Source: DATAQC01 sp038238185
GTDB taxonomy: Bacteria; Actinomycetota; Acidimicrobiia; Acidimicrobiales; AC-14
Length of the DNA stretch: 42,177 bases
Assembly (NCBI GenBank): GCA_038238185.1
Contig: JBBRXY010000022.1
Location: 1-42,177 of the forward strand
Direction: 5' to 3'
Every line of letters begins with the position of its first letter. Position 1 is the stretch's first letter. Made by a program: the position numbers and the translations under genes. Shown here piece after piece: positions 18,973 through 30,900 of the stretch. The notes under the pieces are model-generated. The model had not been told where the DNA came from. It searched no databases and saw nothing but the letters and a program-made list of their open reading frames with translations.

Positions 18973-21900
18973 GTGGCCGTGTGGGCCGCGTTTGCCCTGC
19001 TCGCGGCCGGTTTCCTGCTCATCCTCACCTCCCGCCCGGCGGTCGCCGATTCCGGTGTCGACGCCGGCTCCGCCCCCGCCGCCGAGGCGCCTCCCCCCGC
19101 CCAGGCACCCCCCCCGGAGGCTCCCCCCGCCGCCGTCGCCCCGACACCCGACGCCCCTCAGGCCGACCCGGGTGCCACCACACCCCCCCCGGCCACCGGC
19201 GACCAGCCGGTTGGATCCACCCCGGGCACTCCCGCCTCCGCAGGCGTCACCGACGGCACCACCGTCACCACAACGTCGCCCTCCTCCCCGGGCAGCACCG
19301 AGACATCCTCGTCGAGCTCCATCAGCGCCCCCGACCCGGTCGCCGCCAAACCCGGCTCGGCGCCGACGACCTCGTCCACCCCGACCGGATCCCCGGCCCC
19401 GGCTCCTGTCGTCGCCGGACCCGTCGCCGTCACCACCGCTCCCGGGCCTGCCAGCGGCTACGCCTCCCCCTCCAACGCCAACGGCGGGTCCGACTCCAAC
19501 CAGTCGTCGACCTCCGGCGCCGACCTCTCGAACGTTCCCTCGGCGGATCCCGGCACCACCTCGACGTTCACCCAGTCCGCTGGGTGTCGCACGATCGCCG
19601 GTAGCCAGGGACCGACCAACCTCTACACCGTGGTCATCGGCAAGGGCTGCAACGCCACCGGCGGAACGTCCCAGGGCGCCCCCGGCTCCGACACCTCCAA
19701 CACCACCATCGCCATCGGCGGAAGTGCCAGCGGCGGCTCCGCCGGTAGTTCCGGCAAGGACGCCAAAAACACCGTCATCGCCATTCGTGGCGATGCCAGT
19801 GGCAGTGCGTCCGGTGGCGTTGATGGAGGAAATGCCGACAACACGACCATCGCTGTTGGAAAGGGAAGAACAGCCAACGGCATTGCCGTTGGTGGTGACA
19901 CTCAAGCAGGCAATGCAGGCAGTGCCACAAACCTCACTGCAGCAATCGGCGGTGGTAACGCAAATGGAACGGCAATTGGCGGTACGAGTAACGGCAACGG
20001 CGGTGCGGCCGGCGGTAACGGCGGTGGCGCATCGAGCGCCCTGACTCCAACAGCTGCGACGGGTGGCACCGGCGGCTCCACCGCCCAGTCGGGCAGCAAC
20101 AACGGCGGCGGGACCGGATCGGCCACCTCCGACTCCAACAGCGGTCCCACGGCGGTCTCGGGTTCGAGCGGCTCCGGCACCGGCACCTCGGGCGGCACCG
20201 GCGACGTGTCCGCCATCGGCAACTCGTCGAGCTCGGCGAACTCCGGTGCCAGCTCCAGCGCCAACGCCACCACCGGGTCCGGCGGGTCGGCCACCAACGT
20301 CACCAACGTGGCAGCCAACGGCGGCAACGGCGGGAACGGCGGCACGGCCACCTCGGCCGCAGGCAACGGCGGCAACGCCACCAACACGGTCATCGGCATC
20401 GGCGGTGGGGCGGTCAACGCCACGGCCATCGGCGGCAACAGCGTCTCCACCGCCGACGCCAGCGGCGGCGACGGGGGAGCGGCCAACGTCACCATTGCCT
20501 CGACCGCGGTCAGTGGCGGCGGTGCGGCCGCCAACGGCGCCACCGTCGTGGCCACCGGCGGCACCGGCGGCAACGGCGGCACCGCCTCCTCTCTCTCCGG
20601 TACCGGTGGCGACGCCACCAACACGGTCGTCGGCATCGGCGGCGGTCCGGTCAACGTCACGGCCATCGGCGGCAGCAGCGTCTCCACCGCCGACGCCATC
20701 GGCGGCAACGGGGGCTCGGTCACGGTCAACGTGGCCCCGACCGCCACCAGCGGGGGCACCCCCTCGGCCGCCAGCGCCTCCTCGAGCGCCACCAACACCG
20801 GCGACACCGGTTCAGCCGGCTCCTCCTCTTCTTCCACTCCCATCGCCATCTCGGGAGACTCGGGATCCGCCGGCCGCTTCGGCCAGTCGGGTCGCACGGG
20901 CGACGCTGACGCCCTCGGCAACGCCGACAGTGCCGCCAACAGCGGCGCCGGCTCTGACGCCGATGCCGCCACCGGCTCCACCGGGTCGGCCACCAACGTC
21001 GTCAACGTCGCGGCCACCGGCGGCGCCGGTGGCGACGGCGGGACCGCATCGTCGGTGGCCGGGCCCGGCGGCTCGGCTTCGAACCACGTAACGGGCGTCG
21101 GCCCGGGCACGGCGATCCACGCCGAGGCCACCGGCGGCTCGAGCGTCGCCACCACCGACACCTCCGGGGGCAACGGGGGGTCCACCTCCGTCACTGTCAA
21201 CCCCACGGCCTCGTCGGGCTCGTCGGGTCCGGCCACGGCGCAGTCGAGTGCCACCAACACCGGCAGCACCGGCCTGGCCACCTCCACTTCCATCTCGGTC
21301 CCGATCGCCGCCTCCGGCGACTCGGGGTCGGCGGGCCGCTTCGGTCAGTCGGGTCGCACCGGCGCCGCCGACGCCACCGGCACGGCCGACAGCTCGGCCA
21401 ACACCGGAGCGGCGTCGTCGGCCGACGCCCACTCGGGCGACACCGGTGACGCCACCAACCGCGTCGACGTGGTGTCCACCGGCGGCGCCGGGGGAGCGGG
21501 CGGCCAGGGCACCAGCGCCACCTCCGACATCGGCGGCGACGCCAGCAACACCGTTGTCGGCGTCGGCCCCAACGGTTCGGTCTCCTCGGTGGCCACCGGC
21601 GGGTCGAGCGTGGCCACCATCTCCGCCGACGGCGGCGACGGCGGCGCCAGCACCGTGAGCATCACGCCGACGGCCACCTCCGGCTCCTCGGGTGCCGCGA
21701 TCGCCCAGTCCAGCGCCACCAACACCGGCGACACCGGTGCGGCCACGAGCGGGGCGGCCTCGGCCCCCCTGGCCGTCAGCGGAGACTCGGGCGACACCGG
21801 CCGCCGGGGCATCTCGGGCGCCACCGGATCGGCCACCGCCGACGGCGACGCCACCTCCGGCGCCAACACCGGCGCCGATTCTTCCTCCAACGCCCGCTCC

Positions 21901-24900
21901 GGCGACACGGGCGACGCTTCCAACATCGTGTCGGTGTCTTCCGACGGCGGGGCAGGCGGGCCCGGGGGAGTCGCCGGCGTCGCAACCGCCGCCGACGGTG
22001 GGGCCGCTTCCAACAACGTTGTCGGGGTCGGACCCGCTACGCCGGTCACGGTCGTCGCCACAGGCGGCTCCAGCGTGGCCACCCTGACCGCCGACGGCGG
22101 TGCCGGCGGGTCCAGCACGCTCACCGTCTCGCCGACTGCTACCTCGGGAAGCTCCGGTGCGGCCACCGCCCGGTCCAGCGCCACCAACGCCGGTGACACC
22201 GGTGACGCCCTCTCGGCCGCGGCATCGGGCCCCGGGGCGCTCTCCGGATCCTCGGGCGACGTAGCCCGACGCGGTGTCTCCGGCCGCACGGGCGGCGTCA
22301 CCGCCAACGGTACGGCCGACTCGGCCGCCAACACCGGGGCATCCTCGGCCGCCGATGCTTCCTCCGGTGACACCGGCGACGCGTCCAACACCATCAACGC
22401 CACTTCCGACGGAGGCGCCGGCGGCGCCGCCGGAACGGCGGGTTCCGCAGTCGCCGCCAATGGGGGAGCCGCTTCCAACGTGGCCATCGCCGTCGGTGGG
22501 CCGCTCACGGCTGTCGCCACGGGCGGGTCGAGCGTGGCCACCACGTCGGCCGACGGCGGGGCGGGCGGAAGCGCAACCCTCACCGTGGACCCCACGGCCG
22601 TCAGCGGCTCGTCGGGCGCAGCGACGGCCTCCTCCAGCGCCACCAACACCGGCGACACCGGCGACGCCACCTCGATTGCTTGGTCGAGCCCGCTGGCCAT
22701 CTCCGGATCCTCGGGGGCGGCTGGGTCCTCGGGGGGTGCTGGGTCCTCGGGGGTTTCAGGTGACGTCGAGGTTTCGGCCGGCGCCGACTCGGCCGCCAAC
22801 TCGGGTGCCGACAGCGGCGCCGATGCCGCCTCCGGGCTCACCGGCGACGCCACCAACGATGGCCGCCTCGCCGCTGGCGGCGGCTCCGGCGGAGCTGGTG
22901 GCGGCGCTTCCATCACCGCCACTCCCATCGCCCTCACCGGCGACTCGGGGGCCGCCGCGGCGTCCTCGAGCGCCACCAACACCGGCGACACCGGTGACTC
23001 GACGTCCGCCGCCCTGGCCAACCCGGTGGGCCTTTCGGGCACCGTCGACCCCAACGAGGTGGAGTCACTGGGGCTTGCTGCTTCGGCCGTCAAGCCCGCC
23101 ACATCCACACCGGCCGCAGCGGCCTCGCCTCCCATCGCCACCATCGCCACCATCGCCGCCGGGGCCACGGCTGCCGACACGCTCGCCGCCCCCGTTCCTG
23201 GCGGTGCGGCCGCCGACGGAGCCGGGTCGGCCAGCGTGGCCGCCGCTGGTCCTACCGACCTCGCCTCCACCCACGCCGATCCGTTGCCCGACCCCATGGG
23301 CGGCCCGGCATCGGGCTCGGCCTCATCGTCGCCGGACTCCGTTGCGTCCGGTTGCGCCATCGCCACCGGGGGCTCTGTCGCCTCCGGGTGTGGCACGGCC
23401 ATCGACCACTCCGTCTCGTCGGGCGACGCCATCGCCGCCGCCGGCTCGGTGGGGTCCGGCTGCTCCACGGCGATCAACGGCTCCACCGCCTCGGGCGGCG
23501 TGTGCCCCGAGGTCGTCCGGACCACCCCGGCCACGACGCCTGCACCGAAGGCGTCCCGACCCGCCGCACGAACCCGCAGCCGGGTTCTCGCAGCACCAGG
23601 CACCACTCCGATCGCGGCCCGGGGCGAGGCTCTCGCCCTCACGGGTCTCCATGCCGCCGGCCTCCTCCGCGCCGGCGTTCTGCTGCTCCTGCTGGGTGGG
23701 CTGCTTTTGGCCCTGGCCCGGCGGCGGAGGAACTCCTCGGGTGCCACTGAGCACCTGTACGAGGAGAAAACTGCAGGCCAAGACACATCCGATACGGGTC
23801 CGCGCCGAGCGCCTACGCTGCTCGCAGGCGGCACCCAGTTTTTCAGCGGGAGGAAGGTCATCGACCTCCCGTCAACTGTCGCAAAGTCGCTCGTCGAGGG
23901 CGTCCATCACAGACAAGGGATGAACATGAAGACCAAGACGGCTGGAACCGCAGGCATCTCGGGCGTCAGCGCCTTTTTCGGCGCTCTCGTAGCGACAGTG
24001 CTCGTCGCTCTGGGGGCTGGCCCCGCGGTGGGGCAGACCACGACCACAGCCGCGCCCGATACCACCCCGTCCACGGTCGCGGCCGAAGCGGCCCCCGTGT
24101 CCACCCCGGCGGCGGCCCCCGCCTCGGACCCCGCGGGCAAGGTCACCGTCAAGGCTGACTCGTCCAGCCACGCCAACTCGGGAGCGGCGTCGCACGCCGA
24201 CGCCCAGTCCGGCCCCACCGGCAATGCCAGCAACGACATCAACGCGGTCGTGAGCGGCGGCACCGGCGGCACCGGCGGCACCGCGGGTTCCGTCGGCGGC
24301 GGCGGCGGCGGCAGCGCCTCGGTGGCGACCGGCTCGGCCAACGGCGGTGCCGGCGGCTCGGCCAACCTGACTGCCGCTCCCACGGCCGTCTCCGGCGACT
24401 CGGGTGCCTCGACCGCCCAGTCGTCGGCCACCAACACCGGTAACACCGGCAACGCCACCTCGGTGGCCATCGCCAGCCCGGTTGCCCTCAGTGGCACCAC
24501 CGGCTCGACCGGAACCGCCTCGGGCGCCGCTGCGGGCGCGGCATCCACCTCGGGCTCGTCCAGCTCCCCGTTCGGCCCGAACGGCGCTCTTCCCGTCCAG
24601 TCCTCCAACCCCTTCGGCGGCAACGGCCTCGCCTACGTCGGCTTCTCCGTCCCCGGCGTCACCGACGGCACCGCCCCCACGGCACCCACGCAGTCGCCCC
24701 TCAACGCATCGAACGGCGCAGGCGCCGGCTCGAACCCCGGTGGGACGGGCGGGGCCTCCTCGGCGGCCATGGGCATGGGTGGTTCCAGCGGGTCCACCGG
24801 CAAGGTGACCAGCATCGGCATCGCTGACTCGGAGGCCAACTCCGGCGCCGTGTCCGACGCCACCACCCTGTCGGGCAGCACCGGCAACGCCACCAACACG

Positions 24901-27900
24901 GTCAACGCGGTCGTCCTGGGCGGCCTCGGCGGCGGCGGCGGCACGGCCAGTCCCGTGGCCGCTCCCCCCGGTACCGTGGTGGCCAACGTCACCAACGTCA
25001 ACGGCGCCCCCGGCGCCCCCGGCACGCCCGGCATCGGCGTCAACGGGGGCGCTGGCGCCCCCGGCGCCCCCGGCATCGGCGTCGGCGGCCTGGCCGGAAT
25101 CGGCGGGCCCGGTGGACCCGGCACTCCCGGCGGCATCGGCTTCGGCGGCCCCGGTGGTGCCGGCGGCGCGGGCGGCAACGCCAACGGCAGCCCGGTTGCC
25201 ATCGGCGGCACCAGCGTGGCTGTCGGTACGGCCGACGGCGGTACGGGCGGCAACGCCACCGCCAACATCAGCCCCACGGCCACCTCGGGTGCCTCGGGCG
25301 CGGCCACCGGTCAGTCCTCGGCCACCAACACCGGCGACACGGGTGACGCCACGGCGATCGCCGCGTCGATCCCCGTCGCCGTGTCGGGCAACTCGGGCGA
25401 CACCGGCCTGACCGATTCCGGCAACTCGGGCAACTCGGGCTCCACCGGTGCGGCTCGCGCCGTGGGCAGCTCCTCGGCGGCGGCCAACTCGGGCGCCGTC
25501 TCCGGCGCCGACTCGGTCTCGGGCGACACCGGTAACGCCAGGAACACCATCAACACCGCAGTGGTCGCCGGCGACGGCGGCACCGGCGGTACGGCCAGTC
25601 CCACGGCCACGGGCGGTAACGCCACGGCCAACGTCGTCGGCGGCAACGGCGGCGCCGGCGGCGCCGGCGGCGTCGCTGTGGGCGGTGCCGGCGGTGCCGG
25701 TGGTGCGGGCGGCGGCGGCTTCTCCTTCGCCGGCCCCGGTCCCGGAGCGGTCGGCGGTCCCGCCATCGGCGGCGCCGGTGGTGCCGGCGGCACTGGCGGC
25801 TTCGGCATCGGTGGTGTCGGTGGTGCCGGCGGTGCCGGCGGCGACGCCTCGGGCAGTCCCACGGCCATCGGCGGCACCGCGGTTGCGGTCGGCTCGGCCG
25901 ACGGCGGCAACGGTGGAGCGGCCGACCTCACCACCAACACCAACGCCACTTCGGGCGCTTCTGGCGCCTCGACGGCACAGTCCTCGTCCACCAACACCGG
26001 TGACACGGGCGAGGCCACGGCTGCTGCGGTGTCCGCCCCCGTCGCCGTGTCCGGCGACTCCGGCAACACCGGCTCGACCGGCGCTGCCGACAGCAGCCCC
26101 ACCGCCACCAACACCGCCAACCTCGGCGGGGCTGCCGCAGCGGCCGGCCCGGCCCACTCCGGAAACTCGGGTGACTCGGGCGCCACTGGCAGGGCGTCCG
26201 CCAGTGGCGCCACCGATGCCCAGGCGAACTCTGGCTCGGTGAGCAACGCCTCGTCGCTCTCCGGCGAGAGCGGCGTTGCCCACAACGACCTCACCCTCGT
26301 CGTGCTGGCCGGCAACGGCGGCGACGGCGGCACCGCCTCACCCACCGCAACCGGCGGCAACGCTACGGCCCGGGTTCGCGGGGGCGTCGGCGCAGCCGGC
26401 GGTACCGGCGGCGTGGCTGTCGGCGGCGGCGGCGGCACCGGCGGTGCGGGCGGCGACGCCTTCTCCTTCGGCGGTTCCGGCCCGCTCGCCGCCGGCGGCC
26501 CCGCCATCGGCGGCGCCGGCGGTGCTGGAGGTTCCGGCGGCTTCGGCATCGGCGGCAACGGCGGCGCCGGCGGGGCTGGCGGCTCCGCCTCGGGTACCCC
26601 CACGGCCATCGGCGGCGACGCCGTGGCCACCGGCTCGGCCGACGGCGGCACGGGTGGTTCGGCGAACCTGAACACCACCAACACCGCGGCGTCCGGCGCC
26701 ACGGGCGCCTCGACGGCACAGTCGTCGTCCACCAACACCGGCGACACCGGCGACGCCACCGCCATCTCGGTTGGCACGCCGATCGCCGTGTCCGGCGACT
26801 CGGGCGACACCGGTTCCACCGGGTCGGCCACAGTCGCCCCCACGGCCACAAACTCCGGCATTCTGGGTAGCGCCGCCGCGGCAGGCGGCCCGGCTCGCTC
26901 CGGGAGCTCCGGCTCCTCCGGCAACACCGGCCGGGCCTCCGCCAGCGTTGACTCGTCGACCTCGGCCAACTCCGGCGCCGTGTCCAGCGCCGATTCGCTG
27001 TCCGGTAACAGCGGGAACGCATCCAACGACGTCAACACCTTCGTGCTCGCCGGCAACGGCGGCACCGGCGGCACGGCCAATCCCACGGCCACGGGCGGCA
27101 ACGCCTCGGCCACGCTGAGGGGCGGCGCAGGTGCCACCGGCGGCGGGGGCGGCGTCGCCATCGGCGGCAACGGCGGCACCGGCGGCGGGGGCGGCGACGC
27201 CTTCTCCTTCGGCGGTTCCGGTCCCCTCGCCACCGGCGGTCCGGCGATCGGCGGCGCAGGTGCCACCGGCGGTGCGGGCGGCTTCGGCATCGGCGGCTCG
27301 GGCGGCGCCGGCGGCACCGGCGGTGCGGCCACCGGCAGCCCCACGGCCATCGGCGGCGACGGTGTGGCCACGGCTTCGGCCGACGGCGGCGGCGGCGGCG
27401 CCGCCGGCCTGACCAGCGACAACACGGCCACCTCGGGTGCCTCGGGTGCCTCGACGGCCCAGTCCTCGGCCACCAACACGGGCGACACCGGCAACGCTTC
27501 GGCGGCGGCGGTCGACGCCCCCATCGCCATCTCCGGCGACTCGGGCGCTACCGGCTCCACCGGCGCGGCCGACGCCAGCCCCACGGCAACCAACTCCGCC
27601 ATCATCGGTTCGGCCACGGCCACCGGCGGGCGGGCCACCTCCGGGAGCTCGGGCAACTCGGGCAACACCGGCGGGGCCCGGGCCTCGGTCAACTCCGACA
27701 CGTCCGCCACCTCGGGGGCGGTCAGCCAGTCGGCGTCGCTGTCGGGTGACAGCGGCCGGGCCACGAATGACATCACCGACACGGTGGTCGGCGGCGTGGG
27801 CGGCAACGGCGGCACCGCCACCCCGACGGCAACCGGCGGCAAAGCCACGGCCCGGGTCATCGGCGGCCGTGGCGCCACCGGCGGCACCGGCGGCGTGGCT

Positions 27901-30900
27901 GTCGGCGGCACCGGCGGCACCGGCGGCGCGGGCGGCGACGCCTTCTCCTTCGGCGGTTCCGGTCCTCTCGCCACCGGCGGTCCTGCGGTCGGCGGCAACG
28001 GCGGCGCCGGCGGTGCCGGCGGCTTCGGCATCGGCGGCGCCGCCGGTGCGGGCGGCGACGGCGGCGCAGCTTCGGGCAGCCCCACGGCTCTCGGCGCCGA
28101 CGCCGTGGCCACCGCGTCGGCCGACGGTGGTGCGGGCGGTGCTGCGAACCTGACCAGCAACAACACGGCCACCTCGGGTGCCTCGGGCACCTCGACGGCC
28201 CAGTCCTCGGCCACCAACACCGGCGACACCGGCGACGCCACGGCCGCATCGTTGGCCACGCCCATCGCCTACTCGGGCGACTCGGGGGTCACCGGCGACA
28301 CGGGGGCGGCCACGGCCAGCCCCACGGCCGTCAACGGCGACGGCGCCATCCTCGGCAGCGCCAGCGCCGACGGGCGTCGCGCCCGTTCCGGTGACTCCGG
28401 TGATTCGGGGAACACCGGCCGGGCCCAGGCCAGCGTCGACTCCTTCGACGCCGCCAACTCCGGCGCCTTGTCCGGTGCCGACTCCGCCTCCGGAAACAGC
28501 GGGACGGCGTCCAACGACGTCAACAGCTTCGTCCTCGCCGGTGACGGCGGCAACGGCGGTACAGCCACCCCGACGGCAACCGGCGGCAACGCTACGGCCC
28601 GGGTTCGCGGGGGCGTCGGCGCAGCCGGCGGTACCGGCGGCGTGGCTGTCGGCGGCGGCGGCGGCACCGGCGGTGCGGGCGGCGACGCCTTCTCCTTCGG
28701 CGGTTCCGGTCCTCTCGCGGCCGGCGGCCCCGCCATCGGCGGTACGGGTGGCGCAGGTGCCGGCGGTGGATTCGGCATCGGCGGTAACGGTGGTGCCGGC
28801 GGCAGCGGCGGTGCGGCCTCGGGCAGCCCCACCTCGATCGGTGGCGCAGGTGTGGCCACGGCTTCGGTCGACGGTGGTGCCGGCGGCGGTGCCGACCTGA
28901 GCTCCACCACCACGGCCACCTCGGGCGACTCGGGTGCCTCCAAGGCCCAGTCCTCGGCCACCAACACCGGTGACACGGGCGACGCCACGGCTGCGTCGGC
29001 GGCCACGCCCATCGCCTACTCGGGCGACTCGGGCGTCACCGGCGACACGGGCGCGGCCACGGCGAGCCCCTCGGCCATCAACGGCGACGACGCCATCCTG
29101 GGCTCGGCCACGGCCACCGGCCGGCGGGCCATCTCGGGGGCCTCGGGTGAGTCGGGCAACACGGGCCGGGCCAGCGCCGCGGCCTTCAGCGGCACGTTCT
29201 CCAACTCGGGGGCGGCCAGCCAGTCGGAGTCGCTCTCGGGCCAGAGTGGCGTCGCCGACAACGACATCACGCTTACCAGCCTGGGCGGCAACGGCGGCGA
29301 CGGCGGCCGGGCCAGCGCCACGGCTGACGGCGGCGACACCATCGCCCGGATCCGGTCCGGTGCCGGCGGTGCCGGTGGCGCCGGCGGCGTTGCCGTGGGT
29401 GGCCCCGGCGGTGCCGGCGGCCCCGGCGGCGGCGCCTTCTCCTTCGGCGGCCCCGGCCCCGGCGCTGTCGGCGGTCCCGCCTTCGGCGGCAACGGCGGCA
29501 ACGGCGGCCCCGGCGGCTTCGGCATCGGCGGCAACGGCGGTGCCGGCGGTACCGGTGGCGCTGCCAGCGGCAGCCCCACATCCATCGGCGGTCCCGGCGT
29601 GGCCACGGCATCGGCCAACGGCGGCAACGCCGGATCGTCCGACCTGAGCGCCACCACCGACGCCACCTCCGGCGACTCGGGTGCCTCCACGGCCCAGTCC
29701 TCGGCCACCAACACCGGCGACACGGGTGACGCCCTCTCGCTCTCGCTGGCCGAGCCGGTCGCCCTGTCCGGCAACTCGGGCGACACGGGCATGACCGGCG
29801 ACGCAACGACCAGCCCCACGGCGCTCAACTCCGCCATCCTCGGGAGCGCCCACGCTGCTGGCGGCCGGGCCACCTCCGGCGAGTCGGAGGAATCCGGCAG
29901 CACGGGTGCAGCCCGGGCCGTGAGCGGCACGTTTGCTTTGTCCAACTCCGGAGCGGCCACCGTGGCCACCTCCCTGTCGGGCAACTCGGGTGCCGCCGAC
30001 AACGACCTCGACTTCACCGCTCGCGCTGGCGATGGGGGCGCGGGCGGCGCGGCTGCCACCAACGCCACGGGCGGTAACGCCACGAACTTCGTGGTCGGCG
30101 GTGGCCGTGGTGCCGGCGGTACGGGCGGCATCGGCGTGGGTGGTGCCGGCGGTGCCGGCGGTGCCGGTGGCATCGGTATCTCCCCGACCATCGGCGTGCC
30201 CGGCGCCCCCGGCGCCCCCGGCGCCCTCGGCATCGCCCTTCCCGGCGCCCCCGGCACCCCCGGCACCTCGGCGGCTGCCGGTCCGGTAGGGGCCCTCGCC
30301 ATCGGTGGCCCGTCCGTCGCGGTGGGTGAGGCGAACGGTGGCAACGGTGCCGCCGCCAACCTCGACACGCCCACCTCCGCTACCTCCGGTGACACGGGTG
30401 CCTCCACGGCCCAGTCCTCGGCCACCAACACCGGCGACACCGGAGACTCCACCAGCATTGCCGTGTCCACTCCCATCGCCGTGTCTGGCGCCTCGGGAGC
30501 CACGGGGGAGACCGGCGACGCCGAGGCCAGCGCCTTCGCCCTCAACACCGCCATCCTCGGTTCGGCCGTTGCCGACCCGCCCTCCGCCACCTCCGGCAAC
30601 TCGGAAGAGTCCGGCTCCACCGGCCGTGCCTTCGCCTTCGGCGGGGCCATCACCGAGTCCAACTCGGGTGCTGCGTCCGTGTCCGACTCCCTGTCGGGCG
30701 ACAGCGGCATCGCCATCAACGACATCATCCTCGCCACCTCCGGCGGCACGGGAGGCGACGGCGGCAGCGTCGACGCCACGTCCACCGGTGGTGGCTCGGC
30801 CCACAACATGATCACCGGCACAGGCCTCGTGGCCGCCATTGCCGTCGGCGGCCCGTCGGTTGCCACCGGCTCGGCCAACGGTGGCGACGGTGCCTCCGGA

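Larger units (their letters stand above)
18973..23750 (+). other. Surface protein 1 module (signal peptide to LALTG anchor)
   Basis: The N-terminus is VAVWAAFALLAAGFLLILTS with likely cleavage after RPAVA. Residues 30-190 are a Pro/Ala/Ser/Thr stalk. Residues 200-230 hold a Cys pair (AGCRTIAGSQ, GKGCNATGG), followed by turns of the type NTTIAIGGSASGGSAG, NTVIAIRGDASGSASGG, and then the 154-residue repeats. The anchor follows at 23632. The natural end is uncertain: the coding frame has no stop, but another frame has TGA at 23748-23750, about 10 codons after the Arg cluster. That is the spacing at which protein 2 and the third gene stop after their basic clusters. Confidence 0.7.
24427..30420 (+). 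repeat. Protein 2 long-tier repeats (about 247 residues)
   Basis: Anchor motif positions are 24427, 25321, 25987, 26728, 27469, 28210, 28957, 29704 and 30421, giving periods of 894, 666, 741, 741, 741, 747, 747 and 717 bp. These units carry a PGRS-like Gly-rich insert. Six copies share FSFGG (or FSFAG), then GGPAIGG and GGFGIGG. In the first and last units the insert is instead a collagen-like GAPGAPG run. Confidence 0.92.

Noticed and set aside
23338..23517. Trimeric autotransporter (YadA-type) head repeats
   Set aside because: The SVASGxxxAxxG pattern is reminiscent, but the unit is 12 residues, the proteins have sortase anchors and no YadA membrane anchor, and the lineage appears Gram-positive.
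26338..30804. Very long minus-strand open frame (1,488 codons) under the giant gene, with similar ones at 25311-28265, 29016-32378 and 21345-23861
   Set aside because: These follow from G/C-ending codons and regular repeats on the + strand, which remove stops on the other strand. They have no ribosome-binding site, signal peptide or domain, while the + strand has all of these.
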